Of a stretch of DNA of 61,722 nt, positions 49,995 to 58,459 are shown piece by piece; positions within the stretch are counted from its first letter, which is position 1; each line of letters begins with the position of its first letter. The position numbers and the translations under genes are program-made. This stretch comes from an uncultured Clostridia bacterium (GTDB lineage: Bacteria > Bacillota > Clostridia > UBA1381), in contig CAKSOE010000014.1 in assembly GCA_934476675.1 (NCBI GenBank), forward strand, positions 1 to 61,722, given 5' to 3'. Under the pieces are notes generated by a model that saw only the letters and a program-made list of their open reading frames with translations, was not told the origin of the DNA and did not search any database.

Positions 49995-52685
49995 TTATTC
50001 CGAAAACAAATCTATTTTGCTTACTGTTGCGCTTTCCTCCGTAAAGTCAAAGCTTACCTTGTTTTCGCCTTTCATCATATAGAAATCGGCGATAAAGGTC
50101 TGCTTTTCGCCGCCTGTACCCTGTGCCATAATCAGTGCGGCGCTGTTTCCGTTAACATACACCTTTATGGGAATCTGTACAAGCTCCTGCTGCTGTGAGG
50201 ATACCTCCGCACGTACCGCATACATTTTGCCCTCATCGGTATTTACCTTATATTCCTTGTTTGGCTTCACATCACAAAACGACTCGGAAAGTGACATCTT
50301 TTCTATATCTGTCACTTTATTTACCATACTCTCGCCATCAATAAAACGTTCAAATGTCGGAGTTGTCATAATAACATTAAGTATATTTACGGCGTTTCTT
50401 AAAAGCTCGCTGCGGCTTATTTTTCCGTCGGATAACGCCTGCATAATTCCAGCCGCTGCTTTCTCCGAATCGGCATTTACCATATACACATCATTCTGTG
50501 CATCTATTTGCAGGTATCTGTCCGCCGCTGCGTCGCCGTCTTTAAAGCAAGTCTTTGCCCACCAATCGCTCATAACCAGTCCGTCATAGTGCCATTCATC
50601 TCTGAGTACAGTGGTATTAAGCTCATAATTTGCCGAACAAAACGCCCCGTTAAGCTGATTATACGCTGTCATCAGCATTTTTGTATTATTATCTTTAACG
50701 ATTATTTCAAACGCTTTAAGATAAATTTCACGCAGCGCACGCTCCGATACTACGGTATTTACCTTAACTCTGTTAAATTCCTTGTTATTCACCGCAAAAT
50801 GCTTTATAGTCGCGCTTATTCCGGCATTTTTCAATCCCCTGCACATACCGTTTGCTATTACTCCCGTAAGATACGGATCCTCCGACAAATATTCAAAGTT
50901 TCTTCCGCAAAGCGGCAGTCTGTGTATGTTTATTCCCGGACCGAGAAGTGCGTCAACCTTATATGCGTAAATTTCCATGCCCTCATAGGTATAGAGCTGT
51001 TCTGCCAGTTCTTCGTTCCATGTGCAGGCTATGAGCGTTCCCATAGGCAGACTTGAAGCGGCGTCTCCGTTGTCAAGCCTTAATCCCGACGGGCCGTCTG
51101 TCACGCACACAACAGGTATGCCATAGTTTTGCAGTTCATATGTGACGCCGCCGATTGCTCCGCCGGTACCCGGACGTACCTTTGCGCTGTTCATGCCCTC
51201 GCCCTGTGAAAGACACGCCAGTTCAAAATCTGTAAGCTGCGACGCAAATTCTTCTGCTGTGTATTTTTTGTCAAAAACATCTTTAAGCTTTATTCCCTTA
51301 TCGCCTGTGGATTTGGGAGCATTTGTTTCAATCGTATGTGCGGCTCTTTTTTGTGCCTTTAACTCCTCATATTCTGCTTTTCCGTTTTTATTTGTCAGCC
51401 GTTTAAATGATATCGACGGAGCCGGCAGAGTATTTAAACGCTCAGTTATTGCCGTTTCTTCCTGCAAATATGTATATTCCTTTGCAGCGCTTCTTACGTC
51501 CGTACCGATATAGATATTATATTCGCCCTTTTCAAGAACAAAACACGATTTATTACCTGTTGTTCCGTCATCATCATATGACGCCATGTCGGATATTTTA
51601 AATTCAATTTTTACCGTGTCGCTCTCCTGCGGATTAAGCTCCGTTGTTTTGGCAAACGCAACAAGTTCTCTTGACGGATGCGCAAGCTTTCCGCCGCACA
51701 TCTCATAATATGCCTGTATTACTTCCTTTCCGGTACAGTCTCCGACATTCTTTACCGTTACCTCTGCAGTAAATTTATCGCCGATAACCTGCGGTTTTAC
51801 AGTGTATTCAAAATTTGTATATGACAATCCGAAGCCGAACGGATACATAACTCTTTCCTTTGCAAAGGTTTCAAAATATCTGTAACCAACAAATATATCA
51901 TCAGTATACGCTACCTCGTCAACATTTTCAAATCCTTTGTATGACGGATAATCCTCTATGCTGTATGCAATGGTATCGGTGAGCTTTCCCGACGGATATC
52001 TTTTTCCGCAAAGAACGTCCGCAGCTGCCGCACCGCCCTCCTGACCGCCGTGCCATACATACATAACCGCATCAACATTAAGCTCCTCCGCCCATGTCAT
52101 ATCTATAATATTCCCGACGTTAAGCACAATGCAGACATTTTTAAAATATTTTGTAAGCTTTTCAATCATCTTATATTCTTCGTCGGAAAGCATATAGCTG
52201 CCTTTATCAGGCGTATTGTCCTTTGATTCTCCCGCTGTTCTTCCGATAATCATAATTGCTTTTTCGGACTCTTTTGCGGCTTTTTCCACAATTTTATCGT
52301 CCAAAACCGCTTCTTTCTGCGACCACGGCTGAACCCAGCCGTCTCCTGCGTCAAACGGATTTTGTTCAATCCATTTATCGTAAAATTTTTCTATTTCTTC
52401 ATTCAGAACAACGTGGTTCAGCTTTTTAAGACTATCAAATATATTTGTGACATATTCTGTATTTACCATACCGCCCGAACCTGTTCCGCTTTTGTAGTAA
52501 TCTCTCATAAGTCTGCCGAACACAGCGACGCTGTCACCCTTTCTGAACGGCAGCATACCGTTGTTTTTAAGCAGAACCGTTCCCTCTGCATTAACCGCGG
52601 CAGAAATTTCCGCAATTTTCTTAACTGGCTCCGGTTTAACGTCCCCCAGACGTATACCGTTTACTAACTTATCTTTTATTTTCAT
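49995..52685 (-). CDS. Family 3 glycoside hydrolase with permuted domain order
   Basis: An 896-residue enzyme. The C-terminal-type sandwich comes first (about 25-270, starting AEGTVLLKNNGMLPF), then an Fn3-like domain (about 305-400), and the catalytic TIM barrel last (about 480-800: VTDGPSGLR, GPGINIHRLPLCGRNFEY, KHFAVNNKE) with the nucleophile Asp in LVMSDWWAKT near residue 705. This swapped order is known from some rumen and gut Clostridia beta-glucosidases. No signal peptide, so it acts in the cytoplasm. Monocistronic. Substrate not determinable by eye. Confidence 0.92.
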   Translation of the reverse strand: MKIKDKLVNGIRLGDVKPEPVKKIAEISAAVNAEGTVLLKNNGMLPFRKGDSVAVFGRLMRDYYKSGTGSGGMVNTEYVTNIFDSLKKLNHVVLNEEIEKFYDKWIEQNPFDAGDGWVQPWSQKEAVLDDKIVEKAAKESEKAIMIIGRTAGESKDNTPDKGSYMLSDEEYKMIEKLTKYFKNVCIVLNVGNIIDMTWAEELNVDAVMYVWHGGQEGGAAAADVLCGKRYPSGKLTDTIAYSIEDYPSYKGFENVDEVAYTDDIFVGYRYFETFAKERVMYPFGFGLSYTNFEYTVKPQVIGDKFTAEVTVKNVGDCTGKEVIQAYYEMCGGKLAHPSRELVAFAKTTELNPQESDTVKIEFKISDMASYDDDGTTGNKSCFVLEKGEYNIYIGTDVRSAAKEYTYLQEETAITERLNTLPAPSISFKRLTNKNGKAEYEELKAQKRAAHTIETNAPKSTGDKGIKLKDVFDKKYTAEEFASQLTDFELACLSQGEGMNSAKVRPGTGGAIGGVTYELQNYGIPVVCVTDGPSGLRLDNGDAASSLPMGTLIACTWNEELAEQLYTYEGMEIYAYKVDALLGPGINIHRLPLCGRNFEYLSEDPYLTGVIANGMCRGLKNAGISATIKHFAVNNKEFNRVKVNTVVSERALREIYLKAFEIIVKDNNTKMLMTAYNQLNGAFCSANYELNTTVLRDEWHYDGLVMSDWWAKTCFKDGDAAADRYLQIDAQNDVYMVNADSEKAAAGIMQALSDGKISRSELLRNAVNILNVIMTTPTFERFIDGESMVNKVTDIEKMSLSESFCDVKPNKEYKVNTDEGKMYAVRAEVSSQQQELVQIPIKVYVNGNSAALIMAQGTGGEKQTFIADFYMMKGENKVSFDFTEESATVSKIDLFSE

Positions 52686-52743
52686 TTTTATGTATCCTTT
52701 CAGATAATTTTAATTTATGCCTTTCCTTTCTTTGGCAAACTCA

Positions 52744-52772
52744 ATTATACCACGCCGCCACTGCATAATCAA
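52744..52772 (-). promoter_or_regulatory. Promoter of the permuted GH3 gene
   Basis: TTGATT (52772-52767), 17 bases, TATAAT (52749-52744) on the minus strand. Confidence 0.6.
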
Positions 52773-53052
52773 TATGATTTTTATGTATTTAGTATACATT
52801 TTTTGTATGAAAAATTCAGACTATTTTTAATTATAGGCGATATTCTTATAACTTCTCAAAAGTTTTTATATTTTCACTTTCAAAAGCAGTAAAACATATA
52901 TTTACTATTTTATGCGGAAATGCGTTCTGCTTTCTGTTTAGGCATTCATAAAGTATATATTACCGCTTAGACGAATTCGGAAACGGGAGAAAAGGCAAAT
53001 CGTTACCGTGAGTATTCGAAAACCGCATAAAACAAAGAGTTTAGCGCAAAGA
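52773..53052. other. AT-rich gap, nothing recognised
   Basis: About 280 bases without a supportable gene. A 22-codon frame (53028-52960, minus) lacks a ribosome site. No strong hairpin, repeat or RNA gene was seen in it. Confidence 0.5.
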
Positions 53053-53100
53053 AAAAGCGCCATAATTTTGATACCATAGGTATAAAATTATGGCGCTTTT
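53053..53100. terminator. Terminator of tRNA-Gln
   Basis: A perfect 17-bp stem (53053-53069 with 53084-53100), extended by ATACC/GGTAT inside. Poly-A/poly-T ends lie on both sides. It begins two bases after the tRNA CCA end. Confidence 0.9.
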
Positions 53101-53101
53101 A

Positions 53102-53175
53102 TGGCTGCGGAATCAGGATTCGAACCCGAACAAAATGAGTCAGAGTCATTCGTGCTACCTTTACACAATTCCGCA
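53102..53175 (-). tRNA. tRNA-Gln (anticodon CUG)
   Basis: Minus-strand cloverleaf of 74 bases: acceptor TGCGGAA/TTCCGCA, D arm, anticodon stem AATGA/TCATT with loop CTCTGAC (anticodon CTG), T arm with GGTTCGAATCC, discriminator G and an encoded CCA end. U1-A72 and G73 are typical of tRNA-Gln. It has its own promoter and terminator, thus a single-gene unit. It reads CAG codons. Confidence 0.96.
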
Positions 53176-53193
53176 TCGCTAACCGACTTGAAT

Positions 53194-53222
53194 ATAATAC
53201 CACATTAAATAGAAATTGTCAA
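53194..53222 (-). promoter_or_regulatory. Promoter of tRNA-Gln
   Basis: TTGACA (53222-53217), 17 bases, TATTAT (53199-53194) on the minus strand, 18 bases before the tRNA 5' end. Confidence 0.75.
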
Positions 53223-53263
53223 TACTTTTTTTAAAAATATTTTCTGTAAATTTTTGTAAAATA

Positions 53264-54790
53264 TTATACAGAGGCGGTTTTCTTAATTCCGAAATCGGAC
53301 AGCTTCACAGCGCCTGTTGCAATCAAGGCGAGCACATATACTGCAGAGGAAACAGTGCACGTAAAAATCAGTCCGGCATTTCCGCGGACGGTAACGGGAG
53401 CGCATAAAAAGCGTATTACCGCATACATTGCCGCGGCACATACGGCAGGTTTTATCAAAAAATCCCTAATATCGTACCCGATATTAAGCGCAGATGATGT
53501 TCCGGCAAGGTTCAGCACAGTTACGATAAAATAGCTGATATTTAGCGAAATAACACTTCCGTATATATTAAATTCGCTTTTACCGATAAGCGCCCAGTCA
53601 AGCGCAAGCCTGACTGCCGAGCCTATAAATGAAAACACAACCGTTCGGGTGATTGCGCCTGCCGCCTGCATAACCGACGCAGCTATCTGCGACAGACACA
53701 CCATTACAATACACGGTGCGGACAATTGCAGCATATATGCCGATGCGGTGTTGCCGAACAAAAAGCTGAGAATTTCCTCGGGAAGCGTATACATTGCCAC
53801 GGCAAATGGGATGGACATATAAAGAGTAAGACGTATTCCCGAGAGGGCGGCATTCTGCGCGCGAGAGTCGTTGCCTATAGCAAGCGCGCCGGAGATAACG
53901 GGAAGTATGCTTATTCCGAGCGTTGCCAGAATACCTGACGGCAGGTGAAAAACGGTCATGGCATATCCGGTGTATGCACCGTAGAGAAAACGCGCCCTGT
54001 CGGGACTTAATCCTGCGTCAAGCAGGCGCGTGCGCGTTACGGTGGTATCGATTACCGACATAGCGTTGGATATTACGGCCGCCGCAAGTATGGGTAAGGC
54101 AACGCTAAGTATATCGGATAAAAGCTCCCGTTTTCTTATTCTGCCCGCTGCCGGTGTACGGCGTTTGTCGTACATATACATAGACATGAGCATTGCCGTA
54201 GCGGCAAATTCACCTGTCGTCACGCCGAAAATCGCGCCGCCTGCCGTCTTTTCCGTACCGTATCCGATAAAAGCCGCCGCAAGTATATACCCCGCTGCAA
54301 GCTTTATTACAGCCTCAATAACCTGTGCCGCGGCAGTAGGACGCATATCTGACGTACCTTGATAATAGCTTTTATATCCCGTTCCGAGAGCAACCAGAAA
54401 TACCGACGGCGCAATCATTTTTATTGCACTGACCGCTTTTTCCTCTTTCAAAGCAAGCGCAAAAAAATCCGCTTTAAAATACAGTATAACGCTGCCCAAT
54501 GCACCTATAACGCACAAAATCAGCGTGGAAACGGTTACAACGGAATATGCGCGCGCATAATCGCTGCGAGAAAGAGCCTCCGATACGTTTTTTGAAACAG
54601 CAAGCGGAAATCCCGAAATAATAAATGTAAGAAACATTATATAAATCTGAAAAGCCGTACCAAAGACTGCCATTCCTTCTTCGTGCAGTATGTACGTAAG
54701 CGGAATTTTAAAAACCGCGCCGAGAATTTTCGATATAGCATTGGCAGCCATCAGAATTGCCGCGCCTATAATGAAGCTTTGTTTTTTCAT
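53264..54790 (-). CDS. MOP-superfamily flippase, SpoVB/MurJ-like
   Basis: A 508-residue membrane protein with about 14 helices and the family start (FIIGAAILMAANAISKILGAVFK). It resembles the polysaccharide/lipid II flippases SpoVB, YtgP/Amj-MurJ of Firmicutes that carry lipid-linked cell wall precursors across the membrane. Basic loops (YDKRRTPAAGRIRKREL) mark the cytoplasmic side. I start at the ATG at 54790 behind AGAGGAAA; the frame's 23 extra codons lack a ribosome site. Which substrate (lipid II, spore cortex or other glycan) is not decidable, so no gene symbol is given. Confidence 0.87.
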   Translation of the reverse strand: MKKQSFIIGAAILMAANAISKILGAVFKIPLTYILHEEGMAVFGTAFQIYIMFLTFIISGFPLAVSKNVSEALSRSDYARAYSVVTVSTLILCVIGALGSVILYFKADFFALALKEEKAVSAIKMIAPSVFLVALGTGYKSYYQGTSDMRPTAAAQVIEAVIKLAAGYILAAAFIGYGTEKTAGGAIFGVTTGEFAATAMLMSMYMYDKRRTPAAGRIRKRELLSDILSVALPILAAAVISNAMSVIDTTVTRTRLLDAGLSPDRARFLYGAYTGYAMTVFHLPSGILATLGISILPVISGALAIGNDSRAQNAALSGIRLTLYMSIPFAVAMYTLPEEILSFLFGNTASAYMLQLSAPCIVMVCLSQIAASVMQAAGAITRTVVFSFIGSAVRLALDWALIGKSEFNIYGSVISLNISYFIVTVLNLAGTSSALNIGYDIRDFLIKPAVCAAAMYAVIRFLCAPVTVRGNAGLIFTCTVSSAVYVLALIATGAVKLSDFGIKKTASV

Positions 54791-54875
54791 TCCTGTGTTT
54801 CCTCTCCGAATAAAGTGGTTATTATTATAAATATACAACCCTGCCGTATTTAATAACAATTTTTACGAAAAAAGC

Positions 54876-54904
54876 TTGACTTTTGCAAAAAAACGTTATA
54901 TAAT
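54876..54904 (+). promoter_or_regulatory. Promoter of rpsF-ssb-rpsR
   Basis: TTGACT (54876-54881), 17 bases, TATAAT (54899-54904). Confidence 0.8.
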
Positions 54905-54910
54905 ATTACA

Positions 54911-54980
54911 GTCTGCAAGGCAGACATCCTTGCCCGAAGCATACGGTTTCGGGACTAATGTCCATAAGGAGGTGCAAAAG
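54911..54980 (+). promoter_or_regulatory. rpsF leader, candidate S6:S18 binding motif
   Basis: The leader forms GTCTGC/GCAGAC (54911-54925) and then a longer stem, CCCGAA/TTCGGG with an 8-base loop (54933-54953), next to GGAC/GTCC. Many bacteria control this operon by binding of the S6:S18 complex to an rpsF leader; the position and stems fit but the conserved CCG bulge is not clear to me. Confidence 0.45.
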
Positions 54981-55283
54981 ATGGCTGAAAAACTTACTAA
55001 CAGCTATGAAACAATTTTTATCATTGACGCAACGCTTGACGAGGAAAACGTTAATGCTTTAAAGGATAAGTTTACATCACTTATTCAGGCAAACGGTGAG
55101 CTCGAATCCGTTGACGAGTGGGGCAAGAGAAGACTTGCTTACGAAATCGATGACAAAACAGAAGGCTTCTATGTTCTCGCAAACTTCAAGTCAGGGGCGG
55201 ATTTCCCGAAAGAGCTTGACAGACAGTACAAGATCACAGACGGAATCCTCAGAACAATAATCATCAAAAAAGATGAGAGATAA
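54981..55283 (+). CDS. rpsF: 30S ribosomal protein S6
   Basis: A 100-residue protein with the S6 ferredoxin-like fold signature (YETIFIIDATLDEENVNAL, GKRRLAYEI, GFYVLANFKS). It pairs with S18 on the 30S platform. Start at the ATG at 54981 behind AAGGAGGTG; the open frame's 35 earlier codons lie in the promoter and leader. First gene of rpsF-ssb-rpsR. Confidence 0.97.
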   Translation: MAEKLTNSYETIFIIDATLDEENVNALKDKFTSLIQANGELESVDEWGKRRLAYEIDDKTEGFYVLANFKSGADFPKELDRQYKITDGILRTIIIKKDER

Positions 55284-55311
55284 TCGTTTTTTGAGAAAGC
55301 GGTGAAGTTTT

Positions 55312-55797
55312 ATGAACAAAGTAATTTTGGTAGGAAATCTCGCAAGAGATCCGGAGCTTCGTCAGACGCCGGCAGGAGTGAGTGTGGCAAGGTTTACCGT
55401 TGCGGTAAGCAGACGTTACTCCAAGGACGGTCAGCAGCAGACAGACTTTATAGGCTGTGTTGCATGGCGTCAGCAAGCGGAGTTTTTGTGCAGATATTTC
55501 CAGAAAGGCAGCGGCATACAGTTATGCGGCTCAATCCAGACAAGAAGCTGGGACGGACAGGACGGAAAAAGACAGTACGCGACAGATGTTGTTGCGGACG
55601 AAATCTCATTCAACGGTCCAAGACGTCAGCAGGACGGTTATCAGGGCGACGGAGGCATGACACAGTCAGCACCGGGCGGATTTAACGCACCGTCGGGCGG
55701 CTTTGCTCCGGCACAGGAACAGCCCGGTTTCGACGGCGGCTTTGATGATGCGGGTTTCTCCGATATAGACGGTTCGGAGGACGATTTACCGTTCTGA
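55312..55797 (+). CDS. ssb: Single-stranded DNA-binding protein
   Basis: A 161-residue protein: an OB fold (about 1-105: MNKVILVGNLARDPELRQTP, FIGCVAWRQQAEFL), a Gly/Gln/Pro-rich flexible linker, and the acidic tip EDDLPF that docks replication and repair proteins. Placed between rpsF and rpsR, as in most Firmicutes. Confidence 0.97.
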   Translation: MNKVILVGNLARDPELRQTPAGVSVARFTVAVSRRYSKDGQQQTDFIGCVAWRQQAEFLCRYFQKGSGIQLCGSIQTRSWDGQDGKRQYATDVVADEISFNGPRRQQDGYQGDGGMTQSAPGGFNAPSGGFAPAQEQPGFDGGFDDAGFSDIDGSEDDLPF

Positions 55798-55830
55798 CAA
55801 TGATAAGAATTTAATAAGGAGGATATACTC

Positions 55831-56076
55831 ATGGCTGAAAGAACTGACAAGCCCGTCAGAGCAAGAAGACCTAAGAAAAAGGTTTGTATGTTCTGCGTGG
55901 ATAAAGTTGATAACATCGACTACAAAGATACAGCTAAGTTAAGAAGATATGTTTCAGAAAGAGGAAAGATTGTTCCCAGACGTATCAGCGGCAACTGTGC
56001 TAAACATCAGAGACAGCTTACGGTTGCTATAAAGCGTGCAAGAATAATCGCTTTGCTTCCGTTCGTTGCGGAATAA
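55831..56076 (+). CDS. rpsR: 30S ribosomal protein S18
   Basis: An 81-residue basic protein. CMFCVDKV near residue 20 and a later SGNCAKHQRQLT give a zinc-type (C+) S18. It has typical S18 motifs (VSERGKIVPRRISG, IKRARIIALLPFV). AAGGAGG precedes the ATG. Last gene of the operon, followed by a terminator. Confidence 0.97.
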   Translation: MAERTDKPVRARRPKKKVCMFCVDKVDNIDYKDTAKLRRYVSERGKIVPRRISGNCAKHQRQLTVAIKRARIIALLPFVAE

Positions 56077-56101
56077 TATCAGAACCAAATCAGAACCAAT
56101 G

Positions 56102-56132
56102 GGGGCGCTGCTTTTTGCGGCGCTCTTTTTTA
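56102..56132 (+). terminator. Terminator of rpsF-ssb-rpsR
   Basis: The 9-bp stem GGGCGCTGC/GCGGCGCTC (two wobble pairs) with a short T-rich loop is followed by TTTTTT. Confidence 0.8.
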
Positions 56133-56151
56133 GGAATAATCGAGGTATATT

Positions 56152-57009
56152 ATGGATTTAACGTCGCCTGCTGTTATAAAGAGCATACGTGAGAAATTCG
56201 GATTTTCGTTCAAAAAGGGACTGGGACAGAACTTTCTTACATCCCAGGAGGTTATAGATAAGATTACAGATGCCGCAGATGTGTCTGACGGCGTGTTGGA
56301 AATAGGTCCGGGATTCGGCGTGCTTACAAAATCGCTTGCCGAAAATGCTCCGAAGGTTGTTTCGGTTGAAATCGACTCGAGACTTAACGAAATTCTCGGA
56401 TACACTCTCTCGGATTTTGATAATGTAAAAATTATTAACAGTGATGTGCTTAAAACGGATTTGCATAAGCTTATATGCGAAGAATTCGGCGAAAAAAAAA
56501 TAAGCGTTGCCGCAAATCTTCCGTATTACATCACAACCCCCATAATCACACGTCTTTTGGAGGAAAAACTTAACATAAAAAATATAGTGGTTATGGTGCA
56601 GAAAGAGGTTGCCCGCCGTATGCAGGCAAAACCTTCAACAAAGGATTACGGCGCGATAACGCTTTTGTGCCGTTATTATACAAAGCCGTCGATTGTGACG
56701 GACGTTCCGGCAGGTTTGTTTGTCCCGCCGCCCAAGGTGGACAGCGCAGTACTTAAACTGGAAATTCTTCCCGAACCGTCGGTAAAGGTTCTTGACGAAA
56801 AAACTTTCTTCAAAACCGTAAAGGCGGCATTTTCACAGCGGCGAAAAACGCTTTTAAACTGCCTTTCGGCATCTTTTCCGATACCGAAAGAAATATTGTC
56901 GCAGATTTTGATTTCGGCGGACATTGAGCCGTCAAGGCGCGGCGAAACCTTGGATATAAGCGAATTCGGCGCATTGTCGGATAAAATTTTCGGTTATATC
57001 AAGCAATAA
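56152..57009 (+). CDS. rsmA: 16S rRNA dimethyladenosine transferase
   Basis: A 285-residue SAM-dependent methyltransferase that makes the two m6,2A residues near the 3' end of 16S rRNA. Seen: GLGQNFL, the SAM loop LEIGPGFGVL, catalytic NLPYYIT, and the C-terminal FSQRRKTLLN. GAGGT precedes the ATG by a few bases. It lies 75 bases after rpsR and 17 bases before a small regulator gene. Confidence 0.96.
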   Translation: MDLTSPAVIKSIREKFGFSFKKGLGQNFLTSQEVIDKITDAADVSDGVLEIGPGFGVLTKSLAENAPKVVSVEIDSRLNEILGYTLSDFDNVKIINSDVLKTDLHKLICEEFGEKKISVAANLPYYITTPIITRLLEEKLNIKNIVVMVQKEVARRMQAKPSTKDYGAITLLCRYYTKPSIVTDVPAGLFVPPPKVDSAVLKLEILPEPSVKVLDEKTFFKTVKAAFSQRRKTLLNCLSASFPIPKEILSQILISADIEPSRRGETLDISEFGALSDKIFGYIKQ

Positions 57010-57026
57010 AACGGAGGTTTGTTATA

Positions 57027-57314
57027 ATGCAATTAAGTGAAAAGCTTTCTATTTTACGAAAACGTAAAAAACTCTCGGTAAAGCAGCTTTCTGTTATGAC
57101 GGGGATTTCACCCACTACGCTTTTAAATTATGAAAGCGGAAAAACATTTCCCACGGCGGAGAATGTTTTAAAGCTGTCGGTTGCGCTGGGAGTAACGTGC
57201 CAGGAACTTATTCCGCTTGAAGAAAAAGAAAAATATGACAAGGGCATTGATTATACAAAATATGCGGAAGAATTAGATTTTATTGAAAAACACAGCAATT
57301 TATCATTCGATTAA
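57027..57314 (+). CDS. XRE-family helix-turn-helix protein
   Basis: A 95-residue protein whose residues 5-62 form a Cro/CI-type helix-turn-helix (LSILRKRKKLSVKQLSVMTG, TTLLNYESGKTFPTAENVLKL). The remaining ~30 residues are charged and may mediate dimers. GGAGGT precedes the ATG, 17 bases after rsmA, so it may be in the same transcript. It converges with the next gene with a 4-base overlap. Target unknown. Confidence 0.88.
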   Translation: MQLSEKLSILRKRKKLSVKQLSVMTGISPTTLLNYESGKTFPTAENVLKLSVALGVTCQELIPLEEKEKYDKGIDYTKYAEELDFIEKHSNLSFD

Positions 57315-57532
57315 AGAGTAAAATCCTCCGGCTTGAAATGTCCGGCGGATTTTTTTCGTCTGCGCACAGGACGCTTAAAAACGTCATATTCAAATTTTTC
57401 GCACGCCTCACGGCTGACTGCAACATATTCGCCGTTATGAATACCACAATGCATATGCGTTTCGCTGCCTTTTGCCTTTTTTGCGTGCACGCACAGTCCG
57501 CAGATTTTGTTTATATCCTCCGAGTAAATCAT
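57311..57532 (-). CDS. Small Cys-rich protein, probable zinc binder
   Basis: A 73-residue protein with four Cys and two nearby His: CGLCVHAKKAKGSETHMHCG and, later, REACEKFEYDVFKRPVRRRK. The C-x2-C...H-x-H-C spacing suggests a metal site; the rest is basic. It has AAAGGA before the ATG and a promoter at 57596-57568, which supports a real gene. I do not recognise a characterised family. It converges on the XRE gene with a 4-base overlap. Confidence 0.7.
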   Translation of the reverse strand: MIYSEDINKICGLCVHAKKAKGSETHMHCGIHNGEYVAVSREACEKFEYDVFKRPVRRRKKSAGHFKPEDFTL

Positions 57533-57567
57533 ATTATTTCACGTCCTTTTATCAAAATACATATGCA

Positions 57568-57596
57568 ATTATACCATATTCCGACCCTTCAGTAAA
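57568..57596 (-). promoter_or_regulatory. Promoter of the small Cys-rich gene
   Basis: TTTACT (57596-57591), 17 bases, TATAAT (57573-57568) on the minus strand. Confidence 0.6.
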
Positions 57597-57634
57597 GTTT
57601 TTTTGGACTTTTGCCATATTTTTTTATGTTTTTA

Positions 57635-57663
57635 TTGATTTTATTCGATATTTATAATATAAT
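57635..57663 (+). promoter_or_regulatory. Promoter of purC-purB-purA
   Basis: TTGATT (57635-57640), 17 bases, TATAAT (57658-57663). No purine riboswitch or PurR box is visible in the ~60-base leader. Confidence 0.65.
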
Positions 57664-57729
57664 ATGTAGTTGTATGTTTATTTGATTGTTATGTTAATAA
57701 CAATTGAGGAGAAAGGAAGGAACATTGTA

Positions 57730-58440
57730 ATGAAAAAAAGAGAACTGCTGTATGAGGGCAAGGCAAAAAAAGTCTACAGGACGGACGATGAGAACTTATA
57801 CATCGTTGATTACAAGGATGACGCCACTGCATTTAACGGAAAGAAAAAGGGTCAGATTGCGGGCAAAGGCGTTGTAAACAATAAAATGTCGAATTTCCTC
57901 ATGAAGGAAATGGCAAAGGAGGGAATACCAACTCATTTTGTTGAGGAAATTTCAGACAGAGAAACTATTGTGAAAAAGGTTACCATTGTTCCTTTGGAGG
58001 TTATTATAAGAAATATCGCCGCAGGAAGCTTTTCAAAGCGTTTCGGCGTAGAGGAGGGAAAAGCGCTTTTAAATCCGACTCTCGAATATTGCTTGAAAGA
58101 CGATGCGCTTGACGATCCGATGATTAACGATTATCAGATAACAGCTATCGGTGCGGCAACAAAAGAGGATTTAAAGACTATTTCGGAGCTTACCTTTAAA
58201 ATAAACGAATTTCTCAAAAATTATTTTGCAAAGGTAAATATAGAACTGGTTGACTTCAAGATTGAATTCGGAAAAACTCCGGATGGTCAGATTATTCTTG
58301 CCGATGAAATTTCGCCCGACACCTGCCGTCTGTGGGATGCGACTACTCATGCAAAGCTTGATAAAGACAGATTCAGACGCGATATGGGCGATGTTGAGGA
58401 GGCTTATATCGAGGTTGCGAAAAGACTGGGTCTTAACTGA
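57730..58440 (+). CDS. purC: SAICAR synthetase
   Basis: A 236-residue enzyme joining CAIR and aspartate with ATP in purine synthesis. Seen: ELLYEGKAKKVYRTDD at the start, IIRNIAAGSFSKRFGVEEG and ADEISPDTCRLWD. I start at the ATG at 57730; AGAAAGGAAGG lies upstream, and the 20 earlier codons in frame overlap the promoter. First gene of purC-purB-purA. Confidence 0.96.
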   Translation: MKKRELLYEGKAKKVYRTDDENLYIVDYKDDATAFNGKKKGQIAGKGVVNNKMSNFLMKEMAKEGIPTHFVEEISDRETIVKKVTIVPLEVIIRNIAAGSFSKRFGVEEGKALLNPTLEYCLKDDALDDPMINDYQITAIGAATKEDLKTISELTFKINEFLKNYFAKVNIELVDFKIEFGKTPDGQIILADEISPDTCRLWDATTHAKLDKDRFRRDMGDVEEAYIEVAKRLGLN

Positions 58441-58459
58441 TTGAATAGGAGTGAATAAT

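Noticed and set aside
52960..53028. A 22-codon minus-strand frame rich in Pro, Ser and Phe between tRNA-Gln and the GH3 gene
   Set aside because: No ribosome binding site and no promoter; it follows the strong tRNA terminator.
53264..54790. Use of the SpoVB-like flippase as evidence for sporulation
   Set aside because: This family is common in non-spore-formers too, and no other sporulation gene is in the window.
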